64,000 nt of DNA from Catenulispora sp. EB89 (GCF_041261445.1 NZ_JBGCCU010000036.1:1-64000); one strand, 5' to 3'. Shown: positions 51,631-60,576, counted from the stretch's first letter. The notes: generated by a model from the letters alone, not told the origin. Program-made: numbers and translations.

Positions 51631-52151
51631 AGGCCTCCAGCATCCTGACCGTCACCGCGCTGTCCGGCGTGCCGGTGCTGGCCGCGCTGGCCTTCGCCGC
51701 GACCGTGCACCGGCACGCCTCCGACGTCGGCTTCACCGACCAGGGCGTCAACGTCGCGATGCACCTGTCGCCGGACGGCACGAAGCTGCTGACCACCTTC
51801 ACCCCGCAGCGCCCCGGCTTCCACCTCTACAGTGTCGGCCTGCCCGCCGACGGCATCCAGGGCCTGGGCCGTCCCACGCGCGTGGAGGTCGACGGCGCCC
51901 TGCGCAGCCGCGGTCCGCTGACCGCCGAGTCGCCGGTGCGAATGCTGTCGATGCAGGGCACTGATGTGACGTTCCCGGTCTACCCCGACGGCCCGGTGAC
52001 CACCGAACTGCCGGTGGACGTGGACTCCCGCGGCACGGCGCGGGTGCTGGTCAGCTATGCCGCGTGCAGCGCGCAGGAGTGCTTGATGCCGGTGAGCTCG
52101 CATCCGGTGCAGTTGACCGCCTCCGCGCTGTCGGCGATGCGGGCCCGGTGA
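51627..52151 (+). CDS. DsbD N-terminal-domain-like exported protein
   Basis: A 174-residue protein with an N-terminal signal anchor (ILTVTALSGVPVLAALAFAAT) and a beta-sandwich resembling the alpha domain of DsbD, including a vicinal Cys pair in SYAACSAQECLMPV. It follows the thioredoxin-like lipoprotein with a 4-nt overlap; no membrane CcdA/DsbD-beta gene is nearby, so electrons must come from elsewhere. The last 97 nt overlap the 3' end of a convergent transporter gene. Confidence 0.75.
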   Translation: MKASSILTVTALSGVPVLAALAFAATVHRHASDVGFTDQGVNVAMHLSPDGTKLLTTFTPQRPGFHLYSVGLPADGIQGLGRPTRVEVDGALRSRGPLTAESPVRMLSMQGTDVTFPVYPDGPVTTELPVDVDSRGTARVLVSYAACSAQECLMPVSSHPVQLTASALSAMRAR

Positions 52152-53080
52152 GCTCGGCCGGTCCGGCCGGTCCGGTGTCCTCGCTCGATCGACTGACCCC
52201 AGTACGTCCCGGCCAGCATCAGCGCCGCTCCGGCAACGGCCGGCGCTGCCAGGTGCTCGCCGCCGAGTGCGACGCCGGCGGCCACGGCCCACACCGGCTC
52301 GGTGCCCAGCAGCAGGCTCGCGCGGCTGGCTGAGGTGCGGCGCACGGCCCAGGTCTGCGCCACGAACGCGAACACGCTGCAGAACACCGCCAGGTACGCC
52401 ATCTCGGCCCACGCGCCCGCGCCGGCGTGCGCCAGCTTCGGCAGGTCGGCGGCGGCCGGGACGACGAACAGCGCGGTCCCGACGTAGGTCTGGACGACCG
52501 TCAGGCTCAGCGGCCTGATGTCGCCGGCGGCGGTGAGCCGGCCGACGAGCGCCACGTGCCCCGCGCGCACCACCGCGGCGGCGAGCATCAGCAGGTCGCC
52601 GACGCTCGGCGTGTGCAGGCCGCCGCTGCCGCTCATCAGCAGCCCGACGGCGACGACGCAGAGCCCTGACGCGGCGAAGTAGCGGCCCGGCAGCCCGGCG
52701 CCGCGCCGGTCGAGCAGCGGCGTGAGGATGATGGTCAGGCTGATGATGAGGCCCGCGTTGGCAGCGGAGGTGTGGGCCACGCCGAAGGTCTCGATGATCA
52801 GCACGGCGGCCTGGGTGACGCCGAGGACCGCGCCGGTTCGCAGCTCGGCGCGGTTCGGGCGCAGCTGGCGGCGGGCGGCCAACAGGGCCGAGCCGGAGAC
52901 GGCCGACAGCGCGTAGCGGGCCAGCAGGACCGCCAGGACCGAGGTCGCCGCGGCTGCGGACTTGGCGGCGAGGTAGCTGGAGCCCCAGACGAACGCGACG
53001 AGCAGGAGGACCACGTCGGTGCGGTGGTCGGTGTGATGGTCAGTGCGGTGGTCAGGGCGACTGGGGGCTGCGGAGGTCAC
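52055..53080 (-). CDS. EamA/DMT-family transporter
   Basis: About 341 residues with ten hydrophobic helices and two EamA repeats. The first repeat has VAFVWGSSYLAAKSA and AANAGLIISLTIILTPLL; the second has FCSVFAFVAQTWAVRRTSASRASLLLGTEPV, the conserved end of the family. GTG 53080 is chosen because GAGGA lies 7 nt upstream. The C-terminal 40 residues are non-membrane and are encoded antisense to the DsbD-like gene (97-nt overlap). Divergent from a LysR gene, which probably controls it. Substrate unknown. Confidence 0.85.
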   Translation of the reverse strand: MTSAAPSRPDHRTDHHTDHRTDVVLLLVAFVWGSSYLAAKSAAAATSVLAVLLARYALSAVSGSALLAARRQLRPNRAELRTGAVLGVTQAAVLIIETFGVAHTSAANAGLIISLTIILTPLLDRRGAGLPGRYFAASGLCVVAVGLLMSGSGGLHTPSVGDLLMLAAAVVRAGHVALVGRLTAAGDIRPLSLTVVQTYVGTALFVVPAAADLPKLAHAGAGAWAEMAYLAVFCSVFAFVAQTWAVRRTSASRASLLLGTEPVWAVAAGVALGGEHLAAPAVAGAALMLAGTYWGQSIERGHRTGRTGRAHRARIADSAEAVNCTGCELTGIKHSCALHAA

Positions 53081-53114
53081 GCGGCAATCCTCGGCTTCGA
53101 CACACGATGTAGTC

Positions 53115-53129
53115 GAGAACGTCATTCTC
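53115..53129. promoter_or_regulatory. LysR-type operator candidate
   Basis: GAGAA-CGTCA-TTCTC is a perfect 5+5 inverted repeat between the divergent EamA and LysR genes, 35 nt before the LysR start. Length and location fit a LysR binding site; binding is inferred. Confidence 0.6.
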
Positions 53130-53163
53130 AACATACCGTGAAGTTTCTCTACACTGTCACCCC

Positions 53164-54063
53164 ATGGACGAACGGCAGCTGCGCATCCTGCGTGAACTCG
53201 GCGAGCTGGGCAGCGTCGCGGCCGTGGCCGAGGCGCTGCTCGTCACGCCGTCGGCGGTCTCGCAGCAGCTCCGGCTGCTGCAGCGCAGCGTCCCGGTGCC
53301 GCTGACCGAGCGCTCCGGGCGGCGGCTCACGCTCACCGCTGCCGGGCAGGCGCTCGCCGACGCGGCGATCGAGGTCGAGGCGGCGCTGGCTCGGGCCCGG
53401 CAGGTGGTGGACGAGTTCGTGGCCGAGCCGAGCGGGACGGTCTCGGTCGCGGCGTTCCACAGCGCGGCGCTGGTGTTCTTCCCGCGGCTGTTGCGGGCGC
53501 TGGCCGGGCCGGGATCGCCGCGTCTGGCGCTGGCCGACCAGGACGTCGCGCAGGAGCAGTTCCCCAAGCTGACCCGCGACTACGACCTCGTGCTGGCGCA
53601 CCGGTTCGACCACGCGCCGCCGTGGCCGCGCACCGTCACGGTGACGCCGCTGCTGCACGAACCGCTGGACATCGCGCTGCCGGTCGGGCACCGGCTGGCG
53701 GCCAAGGCACGGCTGACGCCGCGCGACGTGGCCGGCGAGCCGTGGGTGTCGGTGCACGACGGCTTCCCGGTGCTGCCGCTGGTCGAGGCGATCGGGACGG
53801 CCGCCGGTCGGCGGCCGGAGCTGGTGCATCGGGTGAACGAGTTCAGCGTCGTCGCCGAGCTGGTCGCGGCCGGCGGCGGCGTGATCGCGCTGCTGCCGCG
53901 CTGGACGACGCGGCCGCACACCGGGGTGGTGCTGCGGCCGCTGTCCGGGGTGCGGGCCCGGCGGCACATCGACGTGCTGTACCGGCCCGAGGCCTCGGCG
54001 CGGCGTGCGGTGCGCACGGTGGTGGCGCAGCTGCGGACGGCGGCGGCTGAGGTGCAGGAATAG
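53164..54063 (+). CDS. LysR-family transcriptional regulator
   Basis: A 299-residue regulator. The winged HTH (1-65) reads LRILRELGELGSVAAVAEALLVTPSAVSQQLRLLQR, followed by the linker helix and a LysR substrate-binding domain (90-295) with LIV-rich strands such as YDLVLAHRF and GGGVIALLPRW. Divergent to the EamA transporter, separated by 83 bp with a palindrome, so it is likely the local activator or repressor. Confidence 0.9.
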   Translation: MDERQLRILRELGELGSVAAVAEALLVTPSAVSQQLRLLQRSVPVPLTERSGRRLTLTAAGQALADAAIEVEAALARARQVVDEFVAEPSGTVSVAAFHSAALVFFPRLLRALAGPGSPRLALADQDVAQEQFPKLTRDYDLVLAHRFDHAPPWPRTVTVTPLLHEPLDIALPVGHRLAAKARLTPRDVAGEPWVSVHDGFPVLPLVEAIGTAAGRRPELVHRVNEFSVVAELVAAGGGVIALLPRWTTRPHTGVVLRPLSGVRARRHIDVLYRPEASARRAVRTVVAQLRTAAAEVQE

Positions 54064-54166
54064 CGATACCGCGGGCACCGATGAGTTTCGGCCACACCAC
54101 TCGTCTGTTCTCCTGAACGGAGCGGCGCTGAAGGCTGCCCCGACACGAGAAAGCGTGGAGGACACC

Positions 54167-54934
54167 ATGGCGAACACCGAACCGGCCGGCCGCCCGCCCG
54201 TCGTCGACCTGGCCACCTGGCAGGCCGCCCGCGACGAGTTGCTGGTCCGGGAGAAGGCCCACACCCGCGCCACCGACGCCCTCGCCGCGGAGCGCCGGCG
54301 GCTGCCGATGGTCGAGTTCGACGGGTCGGTCAAGGTCGTCGGTCCCGACGGCCCGGTCCCGTTCCTGGACCTGTTCCAGGGCCGTGACGAGCTCGTCACC
54401 TACAAGCACATGTGGTGGGACGGCGCGCCGCACCAGGGGCAGTGCGAGGGCTGCACCTACGCGGCCTGGCACCTGCAGGCCGCGACCGCCTACCTCAACG
54501 CGCGCGGCGTGTCGCTGGCCGTCGTGACCGTCGGCGCCTGGGACGAAGTGGAGCCGTTCGTCGAGTTCATGGGCTACAGCCACCCCTGGTACTCGGTGCA
54601 GGGCGTCGAAGGGCCGGCCGGCGGTGACATGGGCTACGTCACCAGCTACATGCGCGAAGGCGACCGGGTCTTCATGACCTACTCCACCACCGGGCGCGGC
54701 ACCGAGGTGATCAGCGGGTCCTTCGCGCTGCTCGACATGACGCCGTACGGCCGCCGGGAGGCGTGGCAGGACTACCCCGAGGGCTGGCCGGAGGGGAACG
54801 GGGCGTGCTGGTACTGGCGCACTGACGTGGACGGGAACGCCACGTGGGGTCCGACCGGCCGGCCGGCGCCGCAGTGGGGCAGGCCCGGCGCGACCGCCGA
54901 GCAGACGCTGGGGCGCCAGGGTCATCACCACTGA
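54167..54934 (+). CDS. DUF899 family thioredoxin-like protein
   Basis: A 255-residue protein of the DUF899/AhpC-TSA-like group. Characteristic segments are ARDELLVREKAHTRATDALAAERRRLPMV, YKHMWWDGAPHQGQCEGCTYAAW, and YSTTGRGTEVISGSFALLDMTPYGRRE. GGAGG precedes ATG 54167 by 5 nt. Its biochemical role is not established; a redox role is inferred from the fold. Stand-alone gene. Confidence 0.9.
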   Translation: MANTEPAGRPPVVDLATWQAARDELLVREKAHTRATDALAAERRRLPMVEFDGSVKVVGPDGPVPFLDLFQGRDELVTYKHMWWDGAPHQGQCEGCTYAAWHLQAATAYLNARGVSLAVVTVGAWDEVEPFVEFMGYSHPWYSVQGVEGPAGGDMGYVTSYMREGDRVFMTYSTTGRGTEVISGSFALLDMTPYGRREAWQDYPEGWPEGNGACWYWRTDVDGNATWGPTGRPAPQWGRPGATAEQTLGRQGHHH

Positions 54935-55157
54935 TCGGCCGGATGGTTTCGCCACTGTTTCGAACTGCGACGCCACTCAGCGGCCCCAGGGGTCCCACTC
55001 ACCGCGCGGCGGCAACCGTTCAGCGCACCCCAGGCACCGATGGTCCAGTTCACCGGTCCCGCGCCATGTCCACCGGGGGCATCGCTACCTACGGTGACAA
55101 GGACGCGGCCGGTGTGGGCCGGCGGCGTCCGTAGCCAAGGGAAGGGACGCACCTGCC

Positions 55158-55760
55158 GTGAGTGAGACCCCCAACACCCCCGCCCCCGCGCCGTCCACGG
55201 GTATCGCGGATCCAGCCCCGCTGGGCCTGGCCGGATTCGCCATGACCACGTTCATCCTGAGCGTTCTCAACACCAACATCATCTCCGAGAAGGGCGGCGG
55301 GGACGTCGTCCTGGGCCTGGCCCTGTTCTACGGGGGTCTGGCGCAGCTGCTGGCCGGCATGTGGGAGTACCGGCGCGGCAACACCTTCGGCGCCACCGCG
55401 TTCTCCTCCTTCGGCGCGTTCTGGCTCAGCTACTGGGCCATCGTGCACTGGAGCTCCGGCGAGGACGCGCACAAGACGATCGGGCTGTACCTGTTCGCCT
55501 GGTTCCTGTTCACCGGCTACATGACGGTGGCGGCGCTGCGCACCAGCGGCGCGATCCTGGCCGTGTTCGGGCTGCTGACGCTGACGTTCCTGCTCCTGGC
55601 CATCGGGGCCTGGCAGAACTCCACCACCGGCCCGGCCGGGTTCACCAAGATCGGCGGCTTCGTCGGCATCATCACCGCGCTGGCGGCCTGGTACGCCTCG
55701 CTGGCGTCGGTGGCGAACGAGACGCACAAGAAGCAGTTGTTCCCGACCTGGCCTCGATGA
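55158..55760 (+). CDS. SatP-type acetate/succinate transporter (GPR1/FUN34/YaaH)
   Basis: A 200-residue six-helix membrane protein. The signature NPAPLGL appears as DPAPLGLAGFAMTTFILS; the later GGLAQLLAGMWEYRRGNTFGAT segment is strongly conserved. It imports acetate with protons and sits directly before acetyl-CoA synthetase, which traps it. GTG 55158 is the start. A terminator-like hairpin lies between the two genes, so acs may have its own promoter. The gap 54935-55157 before it shows no gene. Confidence 0.9.
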   Translation: MSETPNTPAPAPSTGIADPAPLGLAGFAMTTFILSVLNTNIISEKGGGDVVLGLALFYGGLAQLLAGMWEYRRGNTFGATAFSSFGAFWLSYWAIVHWSSGEDAHKTIGLYLFAWFLFTGYMTVAALRTSGAILAVFGLLTLTFLLLAIGAWQNSTTGPAGFTKIGGFVGIITALAAWYASLASVANETHKKQLFPTWPR

Positions 55761-55777
55761 GCCCGGGGGAATAGCGT

Positions 55778-55808
55778 GGAACGAGGGCCGCTGTGCGGTC
55801 CTCGTTCC
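55778..55808 (+). terminator. Hairpin terminator after the acetate transporter
   Basis: GGAACGAGGGCCGC pairs with GCGGTCCTCGTTCC across a TGT loop, a 14-bp stem with one G-T wobble, 18 nt after the transporter stop. It should stop or attenuate transcription before acs. Confidence 0.75.
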
Positions 55809-55838
55809 CTTCCGTCGTGACGACTGGGGCTGGGAGAC

Positions 55839-57812
55839 ATGACTGACAACGCTGTCAACCAAGAGACACTGTCCAACCTGCTCAGGGAGAACCGCCGCTT
55901 CGCCCCCGCGCAGGACGTGGCCGACCACGCGAACGTCACCGCCGAGGCCTACGCCGAGGCCGACGCCGACCGCGAGGCCTTCTGGGCCGCCCAGGCCGGG
56001 CGGCTGCACTGGGAGCGGCCCTGGACGCAGATCCTCGACTGGTCCGACCGGCCGTTCGCCAAGTGGTTCGTCGGCGGGCGGCTGAACGTCGCCCACAACT
56101 GCGTGGACCGGCACGTCGAGGCCGGCAACGGCGACCGCGTCGCGATCCACTTCGAGGGCGAGCCCGGCGACTCCCGCTCGCTGACCTACGCCGAGCTCAA
56201 GGACGAGGTCTGCAAGGCCGCCAACGCGCTGACCGAGCTCGGCGTCGCCGACGGCGACCGGGTCGCGATCTACATGCCGATGGTCCCGGAGACCGCGGTC
56301 GCGATGCTCGCCTGCGCGCGCATCGGCGCGGTGCACTCGGTGTGCTTCGCGGCGTTCTCCCCGGAGGCCCTGCGCGGCCGGATCGAGGACGCCGGCGCGA
56401 AGCTGCTGATCACGGCCGACGGCTACCACCGGCGCGGCTCGATCGTGAACCTGAAGGCGAACGCCGACGAGGCCGCGCTCGCGTCCCCGACCATCGAGAA
56501 GGTGCTGGTCGTCCGGCGGACCGGGCACGAGGTGGCGTGGGACCCGGCGCGCGACGTGTGGTGGCACGAGGCGGTGGACCGGCAGAGTGCTGAGCACACG
56601 GCGCAGGGCTTCGACTCCGAGCACCCGCTGTTCATCCTCTACACGTCGGGCACCACGGGTAAGCCCAAGGGCATCCTGCACACCACCGGCGGCTACCTGA
56701 CGCAGGCTTCGTACACCCACCACGCGGTGTTCGACCTGAAGCCGGAGACGGACGTGTACTGGTGCACCGCCGACGTCGGCTGGGTCACCGGACACTCCTA
56801 CATCGTCTATGGGCCGCTCTCCAACGGCGCTACAGAGGTGATGTACGAGGGCACCCCCGACACCCCGCACCAGGGCCGCTTCTGGGAGATCGTCCAGAAG
56901 TACAAGGTCACGCTTCTCTACACCGCGCCGACGGCCATCAGGACCTTCATGAAGTGGGGTTCGGCGATCCCGGCGAAGTTCGACCTCAGCTCCCTGCGGC
57001 TGTTGGGTTCGGTCGGCGAGCCGATCAACCCCGAGGCGTGGATCTGGTACCGCGAGAACATCGGCGGGGGCCGGACGCCGGTGGTGGACACCTGGTGGCA
57101 GACCGAGACCGGGGCGATCATGATCTCCCCGCTGCCGGGCGTCACCGAGGCCAAGCCGGGCTCGGCCATGCGGCCGCTGCCGGGCATCTCGGCGAACGTC
57201 GTCGACAAGACCGGGACGCCGGTGCCGAACGGCGGCGGCGGGTACCTGGTGCTGGACAAGCCGTGGCCGTCGATGCTGCGCGGCATCTGGGGCGACCCGC
57301 AGCGCTTCATCGAGACGTACTGGGCGCGGTTCGCCGAGCAGGGGTACTACTTCGCCGGCGACGGTGCCAAGAAGGACGAGGACGGCGACCTGTGGCTGCT
57401 GGGCCGCGTCGACGACATCATGCTTGTCTCCGGCCACAACATCTCCACCACCGAGGTCGAGTCGGCGCTCGTCTCCTACCCGGCCGTGGCCGAGGCGGCC
57501 GTGGTCGGCGCCAAGGACGAGACGACGGGGCAGCGCATCGTCGCCTTCGTCATCCTGCGCGGCGGCAACGAGGAGTACGCGGAGCTGGCCGAGACGTTGC
57601 GCGAGCACGTCAGCAAGGCCATCGGCCCGATCGCCAAGCCGCGGCAGATCATCGTGGTGCCGGAGCTGCCGAAGACCCGGTCCGGCAAGATCATGCGGCG
57701 GCTGCTGCGGGACGTCGCGGAGGACCGGGCGATCGGGGACACCACGACGCTCGCCGACTCCACGGTCATGGACCTGATCTCGACGAAGCTGCCGCACGCC
57801 GAGGAGGACTGA
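55839..57812 (+). CDS. acs: Acetyl-CoA synthetase
   Basis: ANL-family enzyme of 657 residues, the normal length, converting acetate, ATP and CoA to acetyl-CoA. Motifs: YTSGTTGKPKGILHTTGGY, the acetate-pocket VDTWWQTETGAIM, and the C-terminal PKTRSGKIMRRLLR with the regulatory Lys that is acetylated in this family. It lies after the acetate transporter and forms an uptake-and-activation pair. ATG 55839 follows TGGGAGAC. Confidence 0.96.
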   Translation: MTDNAVNQETLSNLLRENRRFAPAQDVADHANVTAEAYAEADADREAFWAAQAGRLHWERPWTQILDWSDRPFAKWFVGGRLNVAHNCVDRHVEAGNGDRVAIHFEGEPGDSRSLTYAELKDEVCKAANALTELGVADGDRVAIYMPMVPETAVAMLACARIGAVHSVCFAAFSPEALRGRIEDAGAKLLITADGYHRRGSIVNLKANADEAALASPTIEKVLVVRRTGHEVAWDPARDVWWHEAVDRQSAEHTAQGFDSEHPLFILYTSGTTGKPKGILHTTGGYLTQASYTHHAVFDLKPETDVYWCTADVGWVTGHSYIVYGPLSNGATEVMYEGTPDTPHQGRFWEIVQKYKVTLLYTAPTAIRTFMKWGSAIPAKFDLSSLRLLGSVGEPINPEAWIWYRENIGGGRTPVVDTWWQTETGAIMISPLPGVTEAKPGSAMRPLPGISANVVDKTGTPVPNGGGGYLVLDKPWPSMLRGIWGDPQRFIETYWARFAEQGYYFAGDGAKKDEDGDLWLLGRVDDIMLVSGHNISTTEVESALVSYPAVAEAAVVGAKDETTGQRIVAFVILRGGNEEYAELAETLREHVSKAIGPIAKPRQIIVVPELPKTRSGKIMRRLLRDVAEDRAIGDTTTLADSTVMDLISTKLPHAEED

Positions 57813-57872
57813 GGCACGCGGCGACGAACGCTGCGCGCGCCGGGATCTTGTCGGCGCCGGTTGCTACGGTGG

Positions 57873-57895
57873 GGCCCGCTCGTCAAGGGCGGGCC
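57873..57895. promoter_or_regulatory. Small inverted repeat upstream of 57926 gene
   Basis: GGCCCGC and GCGGGCC are 9 nt apart in the gap between acs and the next small gene. It may be the acs terminator or a leader hairpin; support is positional only. Confidence 0.4.
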
Positions 57896-57925
57896 TCGGC
57901 GTGGCGACTTCTCGGGAGACGATCG

Positions 57926-58321
57926 ATGAGCATGCAGGTCGACATCACCTTCGACGGCGCGCGCGTGGACGCCGCCGCTCTCGGCCGGCTGGCTCGCCAC
58001 GGGGTGAACCTGGAAGCGCTGGACCACACGGCGCGGGCCGGGATGCGCGCCGAATTCGCCGAGGCGGATTCCACGGTCCGGTTCTACGCCGAGCACCATC
58101 GCGACGAGTTGGGGGCCGTGTTCGGCGAGGACGGCTCGATCGACCTCGAACCCTTCCTCGCCGCACTGAGCCTGGTCGGCATCGAGTTCTGCCTCGATGC
58201 CGAACCCGAGGACTCCGGGGTCATCCTCGACTACTCGATCGGCGCCGAGGTCACCAACTACCTCATCGCCGTGTCGCTGGACGACGACGGCGAGGTGGAG
58301 GACATCTCGATGGAGAGTTGA
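57926..58321 (+). CDS. Small hypothetical protein (DUF2004-like)
   Basis: A 131-residue acidic protein, rich in Asp and Glu, resembling DUF2004 by its VDITFDGA start, DSGVILDYSIGAEVTNYLIAVSL strand pair and acidic C-terminus DDDGEVEDISMES. GGGAG precedes ATG 57926 at 7 nt. Function unknown; such proteins sometimes act as immunity or accessory factors, but nothing nearby indicates a toxin. Confidence 0.6.
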   Translation: MSMQVDITFDGARVDAAALGRLARHGVNLEALDHTARAGMRAEFAEADSTVRFYAEHHRDELGAVFGEDGSIDLEPFLAALSLVGIEFCLDAEPEDSGVILDYSIGAEVTNYLIAVSLDDDGEVEDISMES

Positions 58322-58323
58322 GG

Positions 58324-58896
58324 TCAGGCACCCTCGCGCAGGTACAGATCCCGCAGCAGCCCGAGCTCGCCGCCGTGGTGTGCGACCTCGTCCAGCGCGT
58401 GCAGCGCCAGCGCCAGGAAGCTCGCGTCTGCGAACTCTCCGGCGCGCGGGCCCATCGGTTCCATCAGGCGCTCGTCGCCGAGACCTTCGACGCGGGCGAT
58501 GAAGCGGGCCCAGTCCTCTTCCATCGCCAGGATGCCGCGGTCGGCCGTGCCGGGCCATTCGAAGGGGTCGCCGAGGGCGGGTACGTCCTCGAAGAAGCCC
58601 AGGTAGCCGCGCAGGCAGTCCGAGCCGATGTGCCACATGCGCCAGGCGATGGTCGTGACCGGGGCTGGTGCGTCGTCGGCGTCGCGGTCCGAGCTGTCCG
58701 GGCTGACCGGGCCTTTCGGCAGCCGCGAGTCGGCGCGGTAGACGCCCTCGTCGGTGCGGCGGATGGTCATGCAGTCGGGGACCGGCTGCCACAGGTACTC
58801 GGCGTCGGTCAGGCCCTCCAGGCGCGCGAACGTCCGGGACCGCACGTCTTCGAAGGTCCGCAGGACGTCGCGGGTGATGGGGTCGTGCTCAGCCAA
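58324..58896 (-). CDS. DinB-family metal-dependent protein
   Basis: A 190-residue four-helix bundle of the DinB/YfiT superfamily. Metal ligands are suggested by WRMWHIGSDCLRGYL and HALDEVAHHGGELGLLRDL. TTG 58896 is chosen because AGGAG sits 6 nt upstream. It overlaps the AraC gene by 8 nt, so both are co-transcribed. The substrate is probably a thiol-linked or small organic molecule; not known. Confidence 0.85.
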   Translation of the reverse strand: MAEHDPITRDVLRTFEDVRSRTFARLEGLTDAEYLWQPVPDCMTIRRTDEGVYRADSRLPKGPVSPDSSDRDADDAPAPVTTIAWRMWHIGSDCLRGYLGFFEDVPALGDPFEWPGTADRGILAMEEDWARFIARVEGLGDERLMEPMGPRAGEFADASFLALALHALDEVAHHGGELGLLRDLYLREGA

Positions 58897-59755
58897 GGTC
58901 AGCTCCTGGATCCGGTGTCTTCTTGCGTGTCTCGCGCGCCGTCGCCGCGTACTGCGCCGGCGGCAGTCCGAAGGCGGCGGTGAAGTCGCGGGTCAGGTGC
59001 GCCTGGTCGGCGTACCCGAGGTCGGTGGCCAGCGCGGCCCAGTCGACGTGCTCGTTGTGGGCGATGCGCTCGCCGACCTCGTAGAGGCGGTAGCGGCGCA
59101 GGAACCACTTCGGGCCGATGCCGATGTGCTCGGTGAAGGCGCGCTGGAGCGTGCGGATGCCGACGCCGGCGGCGGACGCCAGGTCCTCGGCGCGGGTCAG
59201 GGCCCGGTCGTGCACCGCCAGCTCGGCCCACTCGGTCGTGGTCTCGCAGTCCTGGCGCTCGGCGGGGACGTGATCGGCCAGCGCGGCGTCCGCGGCGGCG
59301 GCGATGGCGTCGGCCGGCACGTCCAGGTCGGCGACCAGCGGCACCAGCAGGGCCTCCAGGTCGGCCAGGGCCGGCACGCCGGCCAGCGGGACGTCCTGGT
59401 CGGTGAGCGTGGCCAGCGGGCCGTCGAAGAACGGCGCGAAGCCGGCCGGGCGGAACATGATCCCCAGCGCGCGTCCCTCACCCTCCAGGGTGACCGCGAA
59501 CCGCCCGGTGTCCACCCCGGACACCAGCGCACCGTGCGCCTCGAACACCACGTTGACCACCGGATGGAGCAGCACCTGCTGCTCGTGCCGGATCCCCGGC
59601 GGCAGGCGCCACGTGGAGAGCCAGTACCGGTCGACGAAGCGCGCCGCGCCGCCGGTCGGCGGGAAGCGGTCCAGGCGGAACACGGTGCCGGCGGCGGCCG
59701 GCCGCACGATGCCGCGGCTGTCGTCGGCCACCGGCTTGACCTGGGATTCGGACAT
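58889..59755 (-). CDS. AraC-family transcriptional regulator
   Basis: A 288-residue regulator. The N-terminal half (about 25-180) is a cupin-like sensor typical of DUF6597 proteins (FVDRYWLSTWRLP, ALGIMFRPAGFAPFF), and the C-terminal half has two helix-turn-helices, SAAGVGIRTLQRAFTEHIGIGPKWFLRRYRL then WAALATDLGYADQAHLTRDFTAAFGLPP. It is followed by the DinB gene and is divergent from a second DinB-type gene at 59828, so it may control both. Confidence 0.9.
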   Translation of the reverse strand: MSESQVKPVADDSRGIVRPAAAGTVFRLDRFPPTGGAARFVDRYWLSTWRLPPGIRHEQQVLLHPVVNVVFEAHGALVSGVDTGRFAVTLEGEGRALGIMFRPAGFAPFFDGPLATLTDQDVPLAGVPALADLEALLVPLVADLDVPADAIAAAADAALADHVPAERQDCETTTEWAELAVHDRALTRAEDLASAAGVGIRTLQRAFTEHIGIGPKWFLRRYRLYEVGERIAHNEHVDWAALATDLGYADQAHLTRDFTAAFGLPPAQYAATARETRKKTPDPGADLG

Positions 59756-59827
59756 GGGATCAGGGTAGCGGCGAGCACTGACGCGTTTCTTCAAGACGGG
59801 CGCCGCGCGTGGTCGTAGCGTCGCGGT

Positions 59828-60394
59828 ATGAGCACCGTTCACGAGCAGTTGACCGAAGCGGCCGACCAGGCCGCGCGCATCGTTGCCGGCACCGACCCGA
59901 GCCGGTTCGGCGACAAGACGCCGTGCACGCAGTGGGACGTCAAGGAGTTGCTGAACCATCTGATCCTGTGGACCTCGTACTCCTTCGAGCGCCGCGCCCG
60001 CAGCGAGCAGGTCGGCCCGGAACTGACCGAACGCGACTTCGCCGCCGAAGCCGACTACGCCGCCGCCTACCGCGCGCAGCTGGACCGCGCCCTGGCCGCC
60101 TGGGCCCCGGCCGAGGTGTGGGACAGCGAGATCGACACCGGCGGCGGCAAGACCCCGGCCCCGCAGGTCGCGGAGATGATCCTGATGGAGATGGTCCTGC
60201 ACGGCTGGGACCTCGCCACCGCGACCGGGCAGCCGTACCAGGTCTCGGACCAGGTCGCGGCGACGGTCGCCAAGGCCGTCGCCGCCTCGGCGGAGATGTA
60301 CCGCCAGTACGACGGCTTCGCGGCCGAGGTGGAGGTAGGCCCGGACGCGACGGCGCTGGAGACGGCGCTGGCGGTGTCGGGGCGGCAGCCGTAG
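59828..60394 (+). CDS. TIGR03086-type mycothiol-dependent DinB protein
   Basis: A 188-residue actinobacterial DinB/maleylpyruvate-isomerase-like protein. TPCTQWDVKELLNHLILW and AEMILMEMVLHGWDLATATG carry the conserved His metal ligands. Such proteins often use mycothiol as cofactor. Divergent from the AraC gene across a 72-bp region and followed by a tandem-repeat region. Confidence 0.88.
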   Translation: MSTVHEQLTEAADQAARIVAGTDPSRFGDKTPCTQWDVKELLNHLILWTSYSFERRARSEQVGPELTERDFAAEADYAAAYRAQLDRALAAWAPAEVWDSEIDTGGGKTPAPQVAEMILMEMVLHGWDLATATGQPYQVSDQVAATVAKAVAASAEMYRQYDGFAAEVEVGPDATALETALAVSGRQP

Positions 60395-60436
60395 CGGGGT
60401 GGCAGGGTCCGGATTCGGGTCCGGGGCCGGGCCGTA

Positions 60437-60576
60437 GGCATGGCAGGGCCCGTGTCCGTGTCCGGGCGGGAGGCATGGCAGGGCTCGTGTCCGTGTCCGG
60501 GCGGGAGGCATGGCAGGGCTCGTGTCCGTGTCCGGGCGGTAGGTATGGCCGGGCCCGTGTCCGTGTCCGGGCGGGA
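60437..60576. repeat. Four 35-bp tandem repeats
   Basis: Four copies starting at 60437, 60472, 60507 and 60542, core GGGC(C/T)CGTGTCCGTGTCC, nearly identical, with a degenerate copy before them (60397-60436). The unit is not a multiple of three and has no spacers, so it is neither coding nor CRISPR. The remaining part of the 371-bp gap (60577-60765) shows no gene I can support. Confidence 0.85.

Noticed and set aside
60437-60576. CRISPR array
   Set aside because: The repeats are directly adjacent, with no unique spacers and no cas genes.
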